64,000 nucleotides of DNA, taken from Bacteroidota bacterium (GTDB lineage Bacteria; Bacteroidota; Ignavibacteria; Palsa-1295). The notes under the pieces were generated by a model. The model ran no database searches and had not been told where the DNA came from. It saw only the letters and a program-made list of their open reading frames with translations. The position numbers were made by a program, and so were the translations under genes. The DNA lies in the NCBI GenBank assembly GCA_030706745.1, contig JAUZNX010000003.1:297730-361729 (forward strand). The letters run 5' to 3'. Positions 51,691-60,582 of this stretch are shown one piece after another (the stretch's first letter is position 1; every line of letters starts with the position of its first letter).

Positions 51691-54600
51691 TTACGATACT
51701 GGGGAAATTGGCTCGATGGGATCTTCTTCCCCATGAAACAGAACATACAACATTGGCAGCAAGAAGAACAGCATGATACTTGCGACTGTAAATCCGCCAA
51801 TGACCGCGATAGCCAATGGCTGTTGCATTTGTGCGCCTTGCCCGTAGCCAATGGCAAGTGGCAGCAGCGCCAGGATCGCGGCGAGCGTCGTCATGGCAAT
51901 CGGCCGAGCGCGATGCCGAGCGGCTTCGATCAAGGAATGTCTGAGACCTTGCGCGCGCATTTCTGGCAGCTTCGCATAGTGCAAAATGAAGATTGCGTTC
52001 TCTGCTACGATCCCGATAATCATGATCATACCGACGAGGCTTGAAATGTTAATGGTCATGCCAGTCACCCAGAGTGCAGTCATGACACCCACAAGAGAAA
52101 GCAGAGTCACAATGAGAATGGCTGCAGGGACGCTGAACTCGCGAAACTCAACGAGAAGTACAAATGAGACTAAAAGTAAGGCGAGGAGTGCCACGATCAG
52201 CAAGTTCTGAAATGACTCCTGTTGCGTTTCATATACTCCCCCATATTCGAGCTTGACGCCCTGCGGAAGATGGATCGCGGCAATTTTCTTCTTGACATCA
52301 GCCATAGTGCTGCCAAGATCGCGGTTTTCGAGGCGGGCAGTTACGGCAACATAGGAGCGGAAGCCCTCTCGATCCAGTTCTGCTTGACCGACCGTCCGGG
52401 AGATCGAGGCAATTGCTTCGATCGGAACGAGCAAGCCATTCGTACCGGTGATCGTGATCTTTGAAATCGAATCCAAGTCTGTCTTATAGGACCGAGGCAG
52501 GCGAACACGAATGCCAACGACCTTCTCTGGCAACTGTACGTTCGATTCGACTGTCCCTTCCATCATTGTTTCGAGTTGGTCCTGAACGTCGGTCGTGGTA
52601 AGACCATAGTAGGACGCCTTGCGTGGATCGACATGGAACACAATCGACGAACCCGAAATCACAATGCCATTAAATGGATCAGCGACGCCCTTGACATTTT
52701 CGATCGCTTTTTCGATCTGGACGGCCATGCTATCGCGCAGTGCAAAGTTATCGCTGAAGAGCTTGATCTCGATGGGCGACGGACTGTTGGTCAAATCACC
52801 AATTACATCGGCCAGTAGTTGCCCAAAATCAATCCGCAAGGCCGGTTCGCTCATAGCTAACCTTGAGCGGACTTCATTGATGACATCGTCGGTCGAACGT
52901 GATCGCGCTGATTTCAGCTTGATCATATAATCCCCGGTATTCGGCTCGGTCAGGAAGAAGCCGAGTTGTGTCCCGGTCCGGCGCGAATAACTCTCGACTT
53001 CCGGAGTCTTGAGCAGAATCCGCTCCACATTCATCAGCATGCGGTTTGTCTCAGTGAGCGAGGTGCCCGGCGGAGAAGAATAGTCCAGGACAAAGGTGCC
53101 CTCATCCATCTCAGGCATAAACGAGCTTCCTACTTGAGTATAAACGAGGTAGGTAACAGCAAAGATCGCCAGCACGACAACAATCGAGACCCAACGAAAC
53201 CGAAACAGATTTTCCATCAGAGACTCGTAAGACCGGAATATCCGTCCAGGCCGGCGTTCCTTCTCAATCTCGCGCTTGACGTCTTGCTTTCGAAGAAACA
53301 GCGAAGCAAGGATCGGTGCGAGCGTGAGTGAGAATGCGAATGAGATCAGAAGCGCGAAGACCATTGTGAGGGAGAGCGGCTGAAAAAACGCGCCGGTGAT
53401 GCCCCCTAAAAATGCGAGCGGAATGTTAATCACGATGGTGCTTGCCGTTGAACCGAACACGGCAGGCATGATCTCCTTGATGGCCGTTCGCGCCGCACTC
53501 AAGAATACCATTCGGCCCCCGCGAGGATGTTCGAGCGCAAAGTGGGTAAAGATATTCTCGATGATGACGATTGAGTCGTCGATGATTAGTCCAACGGCGG
53601 CGGCAATCCCACCAAGTGTCATGATGTTGATTGTCTGCCCGACCGCATCAAGACACACAATCGTGCATGCGATCGTTGCGGGCACGACCAGCGCCAGTAC
53701 CAGTGCAATCCGCCAGCTTCGAAGAAACAGCAGCAATACCACCATCGAGAGGCCGATCCCAATCACGATGGAGTCACGAGTACTCGCAATGGAGTTTTTG
53801 ATGTATCCCGCCTGGTCGTAGAAATTCTCGATATGAACACCGGCCGGTAATTTCATACTGGCGAGTCTGGCTTGCACATCGAGCCCAATTTGGACCGTGC
53901 TGCCTGCTGGCTGCTTCATGACGTTGATGAGTACGGCGTCACGCCCGGCAGCCGTCGTCCGAATGTAACTTTCTTGCACCGCTGGCACGACGGTCGCGAG
54001 ATCGGAGACGTGAACGGGTGCTCCGTTAAGGGTTGCCACCGTTACACTTCCGATGTCGTCCGTATTCTTCAGGAGCCCATCGACGAGTGAAAGATACAAC
54101 TGATAGTTGTTCTCGACGAGACCGGTTGAAGCAACGACATTTGTCTTCTTGATGGCATCGTTGATTTGCCGAATGTCAAGGTGGTAATAGGCAAGGCGCG
54201 CCGGATCCACCGTGACTGAAAACTCGCGTTGTTCTCCGCCGGTGATCTCAACTCTGGCGACCCCGGGCACTTGCAGCAGCACGGGCCGAATCGTATAGAG
54301 CGCAAGATCGCGCATTGCAACCTGCGAGACATTCGCCGACGTCAGACTGTATCCTTCAATCGGATAGACCGAAACATTCATTTGCTGAACGGTGATGATT
54401 GCCGTAGCAGGGAGTGTCGTGCGAATATTGCCAAGTTGACCTTGCAGCAATTCCATTGTCTGGGTTACGTTCGATCCCCAATCGAGAAAGACATTAATTT
54501 CCGCCGAACCGCGGCTGGTGATCGAGCGGACGAGCCGCGTGCCTGGTACCGAGCTGATCGCGGCTTCGATCGGCTTGGTGATGTCCGCCATGACGCGGTC

Positions 54601-54768
54601 GGCTGGCTCTTCCCCGTTATCGACAAGAATGACGATCCGTGGAAAGGTGATGTCAGGGAATAAACCGACCGGCATTGAGCGCGTCAGTAAAACTCCGGCC
54701 GCAACCAGAAGTGCAGTCACAAAGAGAACTGACTTCTGATGGTGCTTAACGCCTTCGATGAAGCTCAT
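51691..54768 (-). CDS. RND-family efflux permease (AcrB/HAE1-like)
   Basis: A 1025-residue inner-membrane proton-driven pump. Pattern: N-terminal helix (VLFVTALLVAAGVLLTRSMPVG), large periplasmic porter domain, a helix bundle with GLIIDDSIVIIENIFTH (the TM4 Asp pair of the proton relay), a second porter domain, and TM7-12 with GMIMIIGIVAENAIFIL and ARPIAMTTLAAILALLPLA. The IIDDSIV form is nearer to the HAE1 (drug) group than to CusA. Length is normal. It is transcribed after the adaptor with a 41-base gap and before the beta-propeller gene with a one-base gap. Substrates are unknown. The pump probably forms a tripartite complex with the adaptor and TolC-like protein encoded upstream. Confidence 0.93.
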   Translation of the reverse strand: MSFIEGVKHHQKSVLFVTALLVAAGVLLTRSMPVGLFPDITFPRIVILVDNGEEPADRVMADITKPIEAAISSVPGTRLVRSITSRGSAEINVFLDWGSNVTQTMELLQGQLGNIRTTLPATAIITVQQMNVSVYPIEGYSLTSANVSQVAMRDLALYTIRPVLLQVPGVARVEITGGEQREFSVTVDPARLAYYHLDIRQINDAIKKTNVVASTGLVENNYQLYLSLVDGLLKNTDDIGSVTVATLNGAPVHVSDLATVVPAVQESYIRTTAAGRDAVLINVMKQPAGSTVQIGLDVQARLASMKLPAGVHIENFYDQAGYIKNSIASTRDSIVIGIGLSMVVLLLFLRSWRIALVLALVVPATIACTIVCLDAVGQTINIMTLGGIAAAVGLIIDDSIVIIENIFTHFALEHPRGGRMVFLSAARTAIKEIMPAVFGSTASTIVINIPLAFLGGITGAFFQPLSLTMVFALLISFAFSLTLAPILASLFLRKQDVKREIEKERRPGRIFRSYESLMENLFRFRWVSIVVVLAIFAVTYLVYTQVGSSFMPEMDEGTFVLDYSSPPGTSLTETNRMLMNVERILLKTPEVESYSRRTGTQLGFFLTEPNTGDYMIKLKSARSRSTDDVINEVRSRLAMSEPALRIDFGQLLADVIGDLTNSPSPIEIKLFSDNFALRDSMAVQIEKAIENVKGVADPFNGIVISGSSIVFHVDPRKASYYGLTTTDVQDQLETMMEGTVESNVQLPEKVVGIRVRLPRSYKTDLDSISKITITGTNGLLVPIEAIASISRTVGQAELDREGFRSYVAVTARLENRDLGSTMADVKKKIAAIHLPQGVKLEYGGVYETQQESFQNLLIVALLALLLVSFVLLVEFREFSVPAAILIVTLLSLVGVMTALWVTGMTINISSLVGMIMIIGIVAENAIFILHYAKLPEMRAQGLRHSLIEAARHRARPIAMTTLAAILALLPLAIGYGQGAQMQQPLAIAVIGGFTVASIMLFFLLPMLYVLFHGEEDPIEPISPVS

Positions 54769-54809
54769 GCAAGTTTGGGTATCCAGTATCCAATGCTCTC
54801 AACTATTCA

Positions 54810-55826
54810 CTACTGGTGGATTAACGTGATTCGTGTAGAGTCGGCCAGCGAGTAATTTCCTTCCGTGATAACATTCATGCCGGGCTTCAGTATGCTGCTC
54901 TCGATTGAGACGAGGCTATCAACTTCGGGTCCGGTAGTGACTGAGACTACGTGCGCGATGGAATCACTGCCAAAGGTCATAACAATATGCTCGTTTGTCT
55001 CGTCGTTACGAACAACCGCACTCTTGGGCACCAGCATTGCATGACTTCGAAGATCGAAGGTGATCTCTGCTGTGCCGACAATCCCCGTCCGAAGGAAGGT
55101 GATCGTAGTCGGAGTAAGTCCCTCAAAATGGAATACGACTTTGGCTGTCTGTCCACTCGAATCCGCTTGCGGCTTGATTGCGATGATTCTTGCCTGCAAC
55201 GGCGCGATTCCTGCGCCAACGGTGGGAAGCGTGATGCGGGCCGATTCCCCAATCCGAATTGCCGACATCCGAAAGAGTGGAACGTCGGCAACAAAGTCAA
55301 TATCGGCGGGCCCGATGATTGAGAGCAACTCTTGATTCTCGGAAACAAATTCTCCGGGATTTGCGGTGCGTGTTGCGATTAGACCCCCGATACGCGACCG
55401 GACCGCAACACCGTTCTGTCCAGCCTTTGCAAGCTCCATCATGCGTTCGGCCTCGGCCTTTTGGCTGGCGGTTTTTGCTTCTCCCAGCATAACACGCGCA
55501 CCTTCCTCACTCGCCTGCGCCTCTTTAGACTGGATGACCGCAAGTACCTCCCCTGCCTTGACCATTGTCCCTTCGATTCCAGTGAGCGAAATGAGCTTTC
55601 CGGCGATCGGAGACACCAGCTTCTCTTTCGCGAGGGCTTCCGTGCGCCCGGTGACAACCAACCGCTCTGGAACTGTGCCGACAGTCACAAGAGCCGCGCG
55701 CACGGATACTTTTGTCATAACCGAGTTTGTCTCCTCGTCGCTGGTGTCCTTTTTGCTGCAGCCCAAACCGACACTGGTTACGAACACCATAAGACAAAGC
55801 CGGGCAGTCCAAATGTTACTTTGCAT
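54810..55826 (-). CDS. RND periplasmic adaptor (HlyD/MexA family) lipoprotein
   Basis: A 338-residue adaptor that bridges the RND pump and the outer-membrane channel. The signal is a lipoprotein type with MVFVTSVGLGCSKKD, lipidated Cys at about residue 23, as in many AcrA/MexA proteins. Then comes the lipoyl half LVSPIAGKLISLTGIEGTMV (the second half is VRSRIGGLIATRTANPGEFV), a short alpha-hairpin (AQASEEGARVMLGEAKTASQ), a beta-barrel, and the membrane-proximal domain (TGPEVDSLVSIESSILKPGM, NVITEGNYSLAD). The gene overlaps the TolC-like gene by 11 bases. Confidence 0.9.
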   Translation of the reverse strand: MQSNIWTARLCLMVFVTSVGLGCSKKDTSDEETNSVMTKVSVRAALVTVGTVPERLVVTGRTEALAKEKLVSPIAGKLISLTGIEGTMVKAGEVLAVIQSKEAQASEEGARVMLGEAKTASQKAEAERMMELAKAGQNGVAVRSRIGGLIATRTANPGEFVSENQELLSIIGPADIDFVADVPLFRMSAIRIGESARITLPTVGAGIAPLQARIIAIKPQADSSGQTAKVVFHFEGLTPTTITFLRTGIVGTAEITFDLRSHAMLVPKSAVVRNDETNEHIVMTFGSDSIAHVVSVTTGPEVDSLVSIESSILKPGMNVITEGNYSLADSTRITLIHQ

Positions 55827-57159
55827 TGGTGGAGTCTTTCATTGATGATGTTGCCGTCAAGTGCCCGAGATCTGCTCGATACGTCTCGATATCATTTAGA
55901 ATGTCGAGTTCAGAGAGCTTGGAATCGAGTATCTGCCTCTCAGCATCCAACACTTCGGAGGCGAGCGAACCACCAACAGCGTATTTCGCTCGTTCAAGAG
56001 CGTATGCATCCTCAGCGCGTTTGATGTTGCTGCGAACGAGCGCGAGTCTGTCTTGCGCGCTGGTGAGCAACACCTGCAATTGGGTCAGTTGAGCGATCAA
56101 CTCTCGCCGCTGTTGCAGCAGTTGAGTCTCGAGGATTCTTGCAGTAACTTCCTTTTCTTCGATCTGGGTCTTGTTTAGGCCCCAGTCAAGTATGGGACCT
56201 TCGACATTAATGCCGACCGACGCGCCGAGTATCCCGGCACGCTCATTTGCCGGGGCGGTCAAGTTTTGAACCGAAGTAAGAAGCCCCGCATCGACATTGG
56301 CATCGACTGTCGGTCTAGCTTGTGCGCGGACGAGATCGACATCCAGCCTCGCGCGCTCAAGTTCATTCGCTGAAAGCCCGATTGACAAGGTCACTAGAGA
56401 ATCGAATGACTGCTTCTGATAGGCTCGTTCGTCAAAGATCGAATCATAAACACCGCGCACCACGAATTGAGTATCCGATGAAGCTCCGAGCAATGCGGCA
56501 AGTGCATACCGGGCCTGAACTTCCTCGGAGATTGCTTTTTCCAGTGCAATTTGTTCGGTGCCAAGCTGTACTTCCGTTTTTAAAAGGTCCGTGTATGCGG
56601 ACCCGCCACCCATGAACATGCGATCGACAAGATCGCGGTAATCGGTCAATTCAAAGATGCTTTCGCGGTGAGTCATGATACTTCTGGCCGCTCGCAAATC
56701 CTGCAAGAATGCTTGCGTCACATCGAAGCGGAGATTTTCACGCGTGAGTTCAAGCATCGCCTTTGCATGCGCGAAATCTAAATTTGCCTGACTCTTGCGA
56801 ACCGCATTGACGCCTCCACTATAGATTGTGCCTTCGACACTAAGCTGTCCATTCAACTGCCCCTCATTAGTAATCGTGGGATCATACCCAAGATTTCTGC
56901 CAGTCGGTGCATAGCTCGCTCCCACCTTATATTTGAGAGCGGGAAATGGGGGGAGTTGAGTCTCGTGTACAAGCAATGCAGCCTCCTGAACGCCATAGGC
57001 AGAAGACTGAAGCAGCGGTGAATGCTCCTCGGCGGCCGAGATGGCGCCATCCAGCGTGAGCATCCGTTGCGCCAATATATTTGCTGGTGTGAGCAGTAGC
57101 AGCAAGAATATGGCGCCGAATCGCTTTACGGGAGCGGCTACACGAAAATTGACGATCAA
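55816..57159 (-). CDS. TolC-like outer-membrane efflux channel (OEP family)
   Basis: A 447-residue exported protein with signal peptide (FGAIFLLLLLTPANILAQ) and two copies of the outer-membrane efflux helix-strand pattern. The first begins LTLDGAISAAEEHSPLLQSS and the second has LSANELERARLDVDLVRAQA, with the long alpha-helical hairpins ELTRENLRFDVTQAFLQDLR and RRELIAQLTQLQVLLTSAQD. The barrel part is Ala/Gly/Tyr rich. The start is TTG at 57159; no ATG is available before the signal. It is the first gene of the efflux operon, overlapping the adaptor start by 11 bases. Confidence 0.88.
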   Translation of the reverse strand: MIVNFRVAAPVKRFGAIFLLLLLTPANILAQRMLTLDGAISAAEEHSPLLQSSAYGVQEAALLVHETQLPPFPALKYKVGASYAPTGRNLGYDPTITNEGQLNGQLSVEGTIYSGGVNAVRKSQANLDFAHAKAMLELTRENLRFDVTQAFLQDLRAARSIMTHRESIFELTDYRDLVDRMFMGGGSAYTDLLKTEVQLGTEQIALEKAISEEVQARYALAALLGASSDTQFVVRGVYDSIFDERAYQKQSFDSLVTLSIGLSANELERARLDVDLVRAQARPTVDANVDAGLLTSVQNLTAPANERAGILGASVGINVEGPILDWGLNKTQIEEKEVTARILETQLLQQRRELIAQLTQLQVLLTSAQDRLALVRSNIKRAEDAYALERAKYAVGGSLASEVLDAERQILDSKLSELDILNDIETYRADLGHLTATSSMKDSTNAK

Positions 57160-57385
57160 GAGAGTTGAATCTGGTGAGCGTATGAGTTCTTCTGAATATC
57201 CCGGAGGAAATGCCAGGATGTTTCCGCATTGTCAGCAATTCGTAGATCTGCGAGTAACATCAGAATAGAGTAACCTAACATGTGCTATTTCCGTGTCTGC
57301 CCTAAAGCAAAGAATTCACCATTAAGAAATCATTACGAATTCCGTGCCCGGAAACGAATCGAATTCGACGGGACTTTCACACGCC

Positions 57386-57850
57386 ATGAGAACTCGCAAC
57401 ATCCTATTTATTTGTGTGCACAATAGTGCTCGCTCTCAAATGGCAGAGGCATTCCTGAATTCGATGTGTGGCACAGAATGGGCTGCCGAAAGCGCTGGTC
57501 TTACTCCTGGAACACTGAATCCGCTGGCCATCGATGCAATGATGGAAATCGGTATGGACATTTCGAAGAATCCGACACGGGATGTCTTCGATGTTTGGAA
57601 ATCCGGCAAATTGTTCGAACTGGTCGTCACCGTATGCGATGAAGCAAGCGCAGAGCGGTGTCCGGTTTTCCCCGGCCCGGCAAGGCGGGAGCACTGGTCT
57701 TTCCCCGACCCTTCTGCATTTACAGGCTCCTATGAGGAACAGTTGGCTCGAACCCGCACAGTCCGCGATGCTATTCGTGCACGGATCGAAGAGTGGTGCC
57801 ACATTAATTGTAAGACTTCGGAGCAAACGCTCGAGGCAGTTCTGGTTTGA
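57386..57850 (+). CDS. arsC: Arsenate reductase, thioredoxin-coupled (LMW-PTP fold)
   Basis: A 154-residue enzyme that reduces arsenate to arsenite in the cytoplasm. C10 of FICVHNSARSQMAEAF is in the CxxxxxR loop of the low-molecular-weight phosphatase fold. C84 and C92 in VTVCDEASAERCPVFPG are the resolving pair of the thioredoxin-dependent S. aureus-type ArsC. HWSFPDPS is the acid loop. ATG 57386 is chosen because it begins the fold; the frame opens 14 codons earlier. It is followed 55 bases later by the acr3 arsenite exporter, forming a resistance pair. No ArsR repressor is seen. Confidence 0.93.
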   Translation: MRTRNILFICVHNSARSQMAEAFLNSMCGTEWAAESAGLTPGTLNPLAIDAMMEIGMDISKNPTRDVFDVWKSGKLFELVVTVCDEASAERCPVFPGPARREHWSFPDPSAFTGSYEEQLARTRTVRDAIRARIEEWCHINCKTSEQTLEAVLV

Positions 57851-57905
57851 TGCAAATCTGGATTAAACTCATAGCCTTGTCATTTTTTCTCGGACGCTAC
57901 GCTGT

Positions 57906-58976
57906 ATGATTTCGCCAATATCCTCTCGGCTCGGATTTCTCGACAGGTATTTAACCGGCTGGATTTTTGCGGCGATGGCCGTTGGTATTCTCGCCGGCTG
58001 GCTCCTGCCGGGCATCGTCCCGTTTCTCGGTCGATTCAGCATTGGCACGACGTCAATTCCTATCGCGATCGGACTCATCGTGATGATGTACCCGCCGTTC
58101 ACACGAGTAAAATACGAAGAGCTTCACGAAGTCCTTCGGGACCGTCGCATCCTATTGCTTTCTCTCGTGCAAAACTGGTTGATTGGACCGATCCTCATGT
58201 TTGCGTTAGCGATCATTTTTCTTCACGCATATCCGGAATATATGGCCGGCCTGATCATGATTGGTTTGGCTCGCTGCATCGCGATGGTAATCGTATGGAA
58301 TGAGCTGGCCAAAGGCGACACCGAATACGCCGCAGGTCTGGTTGCGTTCAACTCTCTTTTCCAGGTATTTTTTTATTCTGCCTACGCCTGGCTCTTCATC
58401 ACGATATTGCCCGCTCAATTCGGAATGCATGGGGCCGCCGTCAACATTTCGATTGGATCTGTTGGTGAAAGCGTGCTGATCTATCTTGGCATCCCTTGCC
58501 TTGCCGGCTTTCTTACTCGCACGATTCTTATCCGGTCCAAGGGTCTCGCGTGGTATTCGAGCATATTCCTTCCTCGCGTGAGCCCGCTGACACTCATTGC
58601 ATTGCTCTTCACAATCGTTCTGATGTTCTCGCTCAAAGGCAGTTACATCGTCCAACTTCCATTAGATGTTGTTCGCATCGCCATTCCGCTCGTAATTTAT
58701 TTTGTGGCTATGTTCCTGATCTCATTCTACATGGGTAAAAGACTTGGCGCGGATTATTCGAAAACTGCGACACTCTCGTTTACGGCGGCAAGCAATAATT
58801 TCGAGCTCGCGATTGCCGTTGCAATTGCAGTGTTCGGTATCAATTCAGGCGCCGCGTTTGCCGCAGTGATTGGGCCGCTGGTCGAAGTCCCCGTGATGAT
58901 CGGACTCGTTAACGTGTCACTCTTTTTCCAGCAGCGCTATTTCACCGTGGCCGTTCCATCCACGGTGCTGAAATAG
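57906..58976 (+). CDS. acr3: Acr3-family arsenite efflux transporter
   Basis: A 356-residue inner-membrane protein of the Acr3 (BART superfamily) arsenite exporter group, with about ten hydrophobic helices. Marks of the family are the SFRR-like start with [40 protein letters not shown], and [19 protein letters not shown], which contains the essential Cys, and late [20 protein letters not shown]. It removes the arsenite made by ArsC, its immediate upstream neighbour. Its 3' end is folded into a terminator hairpin shared with the convergent gene. Confidence 0.93.
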   Translation: MISPISSRLGFLDRYLTGWIFAAMAVGILAGWLLPGIVPFLGRFSIGTTSIPIAIGLIVMMYPPFTRVKYEELHEVLRDRRILLLSLVQNWLIGPILMFALAIIFLHAYPEYMAGLIMIGLARCIAMVIVWNELAKGDTEYAAGLVAFNSLFQVFFYSAYAWLFITILPAQFGMHGAAVNISIGSVGESVLIYLGIPCLAGFLTRTILIRSKGLAWYSSIFLPRVSPLTLIALLFTIVLMFSLKGSYIVQLPLDVVRIAIPLVIYFVAMFLISFYMGKRLGADYSKTATLSFTAASNNFELAIAVAIAVFGINSGAAFAAVIGPLVEVPVMIGLVNVSLFFQQRYFTVAVPSTVLK

Positions 58977-58978
58977 CG
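58935..58978. terminator. Terminator hairpin embedded in the 3' end of acr3
   Basis: CGCTATTTCACCGTGG (58935-58950) pairs with CCACGG-TGC-TGAAATAGCG (58960-58978), sixteen pairs interrupted by a three-base bulge and closed by a nine-base loop. The stem covers the last codons and the stop of acr3 (TAG 58974-58976) and ends five bases before the stop of the convergent gene, so it probably terminates both. Confidence 0.6.
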
Positions 58979-58983
58979 ACCGT

Positions 58984-60516
58984 TTATTGATCCTTACGGT
59001 GATAAATCTCGTCCCTTCCGAAGATTGTATCGAGATGGTACGATGCCAATAGCAGGCTATCGAACCCCGGTAACGAATGAAGTAGTGACGAATAGGGATC
59101 GATGAGATATTCTGCAATAGAACCGCGACAGATTACAATAAACCGAGGCCGCGCCAGAACGAGTGTATCAATGTAAGCTCTGCGCCATTCTTTCTGATAC
59201 GGTGTGAACCCATTCGGATTCGATGTGTCAGCTCGCATTCCAATCGCGTGAAGCGATGCATAGGGACCTGCGGGCTCTCGACGAAGATGCAGGCGCATGC
59301 GTGGATCGTACGAGCACACCTCCACGTAGCCTTCAGAGCGCCTAGGCGCACTCAGATATTCCACGACTCTGTTCTCTGCCGTATCTGGCCAGACCATCGC
59401 ATGATATGAGGCCAGAATCTTGGCAGTTAGGGGTTGACCCGAAGGTCGAGCAGCCATATGCTTCCATAGCTCTTCATACGGTAATGAACACGCAAAATAG
59501 ACCGCGATGAAAATCGGCCACTGGCTCTTTCGTGGCAAATAGCAAAGCACGCGCTCGATACCGATTGCTGCAATCGGTGTGAGCAGGATTGAGAACATCG
59601 CAAAATGATATAGATAGTACTTTCGTTGTAGAAGCACGACGGCAAGCGTCAAAACGATACTTGCGATGTACAATAAACGAAGCTCTCGTGTGAGTCGAAT
59701 TGGGGGCGCCCGCTTCAAAAGCACGAGCCCAATTCCGAAAACGAATGGAATGCTCAGAAGTTTTGGTGATATGAGACTTCGCCAGAACCCGGAGAATGGT
59801 CGCGCGAGATGCCCATATGTATCCAAATTAAATAGTACTGTCGAGTACCAATATTCACGCAAGGCATAAGGCCAGAGTGCATATACTCCAAACGATAATG
59901 CTAGCGGAAGGACACTCACGACCAAAAGCAACGCTGCGCGTTTCGGTTGGCTGCGAAGTGAGGTGAATGCGACCAGAAGCAATGCATATATTTCGTATGA
60001 TGGCCGAATCAGGACGGCAAAACCAGCAAGTAACCCGCTCGAAATCAGTTGCTTTGCGGAGCAAGTCGGCTGTTCTCGCCTTACAAAAGGAAATGCTGCC
60101 GCAATAAGGAGCAATGATGCATAGACATCACGCTCCCCTCCAACGAATGGATCGCTTCGAATATAATAAAAAACATAGATAAAGACAGCCAACCAGGCGG
60201 TACGATCTTCAAGCCAGTTTTTCCAGAAGCGGAACAGCATCAAGGCGGCAGCGGTCTGCAGCAGAACGTCGAGCAGCCGAAAGCCAAGATCAGAAGGTCC
60301 GAACAACAGAATCGCGACCAAATGGAACACAATCATACCTGGGAAATTCTGATCCCATGTGCCAACGTATGGCCATCGGCCGAAATGAATGAGATCGAAC
60401 GCCATGGATTCCCAATGGCCATTGTCATCATTGAGCGGAAACAGGAGCGTAACCGAAAGCAGCGCGAAGATAAGCGCCAAATATCTGCCTTCGCGGCTGG
60501 AGGGAAGTATTCTCAC
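58984..60516 (-). CDS. Polytopic membrane protein, GT-C glycosyltransferase-like
   Basis: A 510-residue membrane protein with about 10 hydrophobic helices and a soluble C-terminal part of about 150 residues. The early loop after the first helix reads LLFPLNDDNGHWESMAFDLI with acidic residues, as in GT-C enzymes (ArnT/PMT-like), where an Asp or Glu here binds the polyprenyl-phosphate sugar. FVGGERDVYASLLLIAAAFP is another typical loop. The start is GTG 60516. The enzyme may add a sugar to a cell-surface glycan or protein, but donor and acceptor are unknown. It is divergent from aspS with a 66-base shared region. Confidence 0.7.
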   Translation of the reverse strand: MRILPSSREGRYLALIFALLSVTLLFPLNDDNGHWESMAFDLIHFGRWPYVGTWDQNFPGMIVFHLVAILLFGPSDLGFRLLDVLLQTAAALMLFRFWKNWLEDRTAWLAVFIYVFYYIRSDPFVGGERDVYASLLLIAAAFPFVRREQPTCSAKQLISSGLLAGFAVLIRPSYEIYALLLVAFTSLRSQPKRAALLLVVSVLPLALSFGVYALWPYALREYWYSTVLFNLDTYGHLARPFSGFWRSLISPKLLSIPFVFGIGLVLLKRAPPIRLTRELRLLYIASIVLTLAVVLLQRKYYLYHFAMFSILLTPIAAIGIERVLCYLPRKSQWPIFIAVYFACSLPYEELWKHMAARPSGQPLTAKILASYHAMVWPDTAENRVVEYLSAPRRSEGYVEVCSYDPRMRLHLRREPAGPYASLHAIGMRADTSNPNGFTPYQKEWRRAYIDTLVLARPRFIVICRGSIAEYLIDPYSSLLHSLPGFDSLLLASYHLDTIFGRDEIYHRKDQ

Positions 60517-60551
60517 GCCGTGTTAATGTCCTTCAAGCCGGGTTCGGTTCG

Positions 60552-60559
60552 TATCTTTG
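60552..60559 (+). promoter_or_regulatory. TAxxTTTG promoter element upstream of aspS
   Basis: TATCTTTG at 60552-60559 is an exact match to the Bacteroidota -7 consensus and lies 24 bases before the aspS ATG, so the leader is very short. No clear -33 TTTG is at the expected spacing. Confidence 0.45.
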
Positions 60560-60582
60560 TAGTTTCCAACGAAATTCAAATA

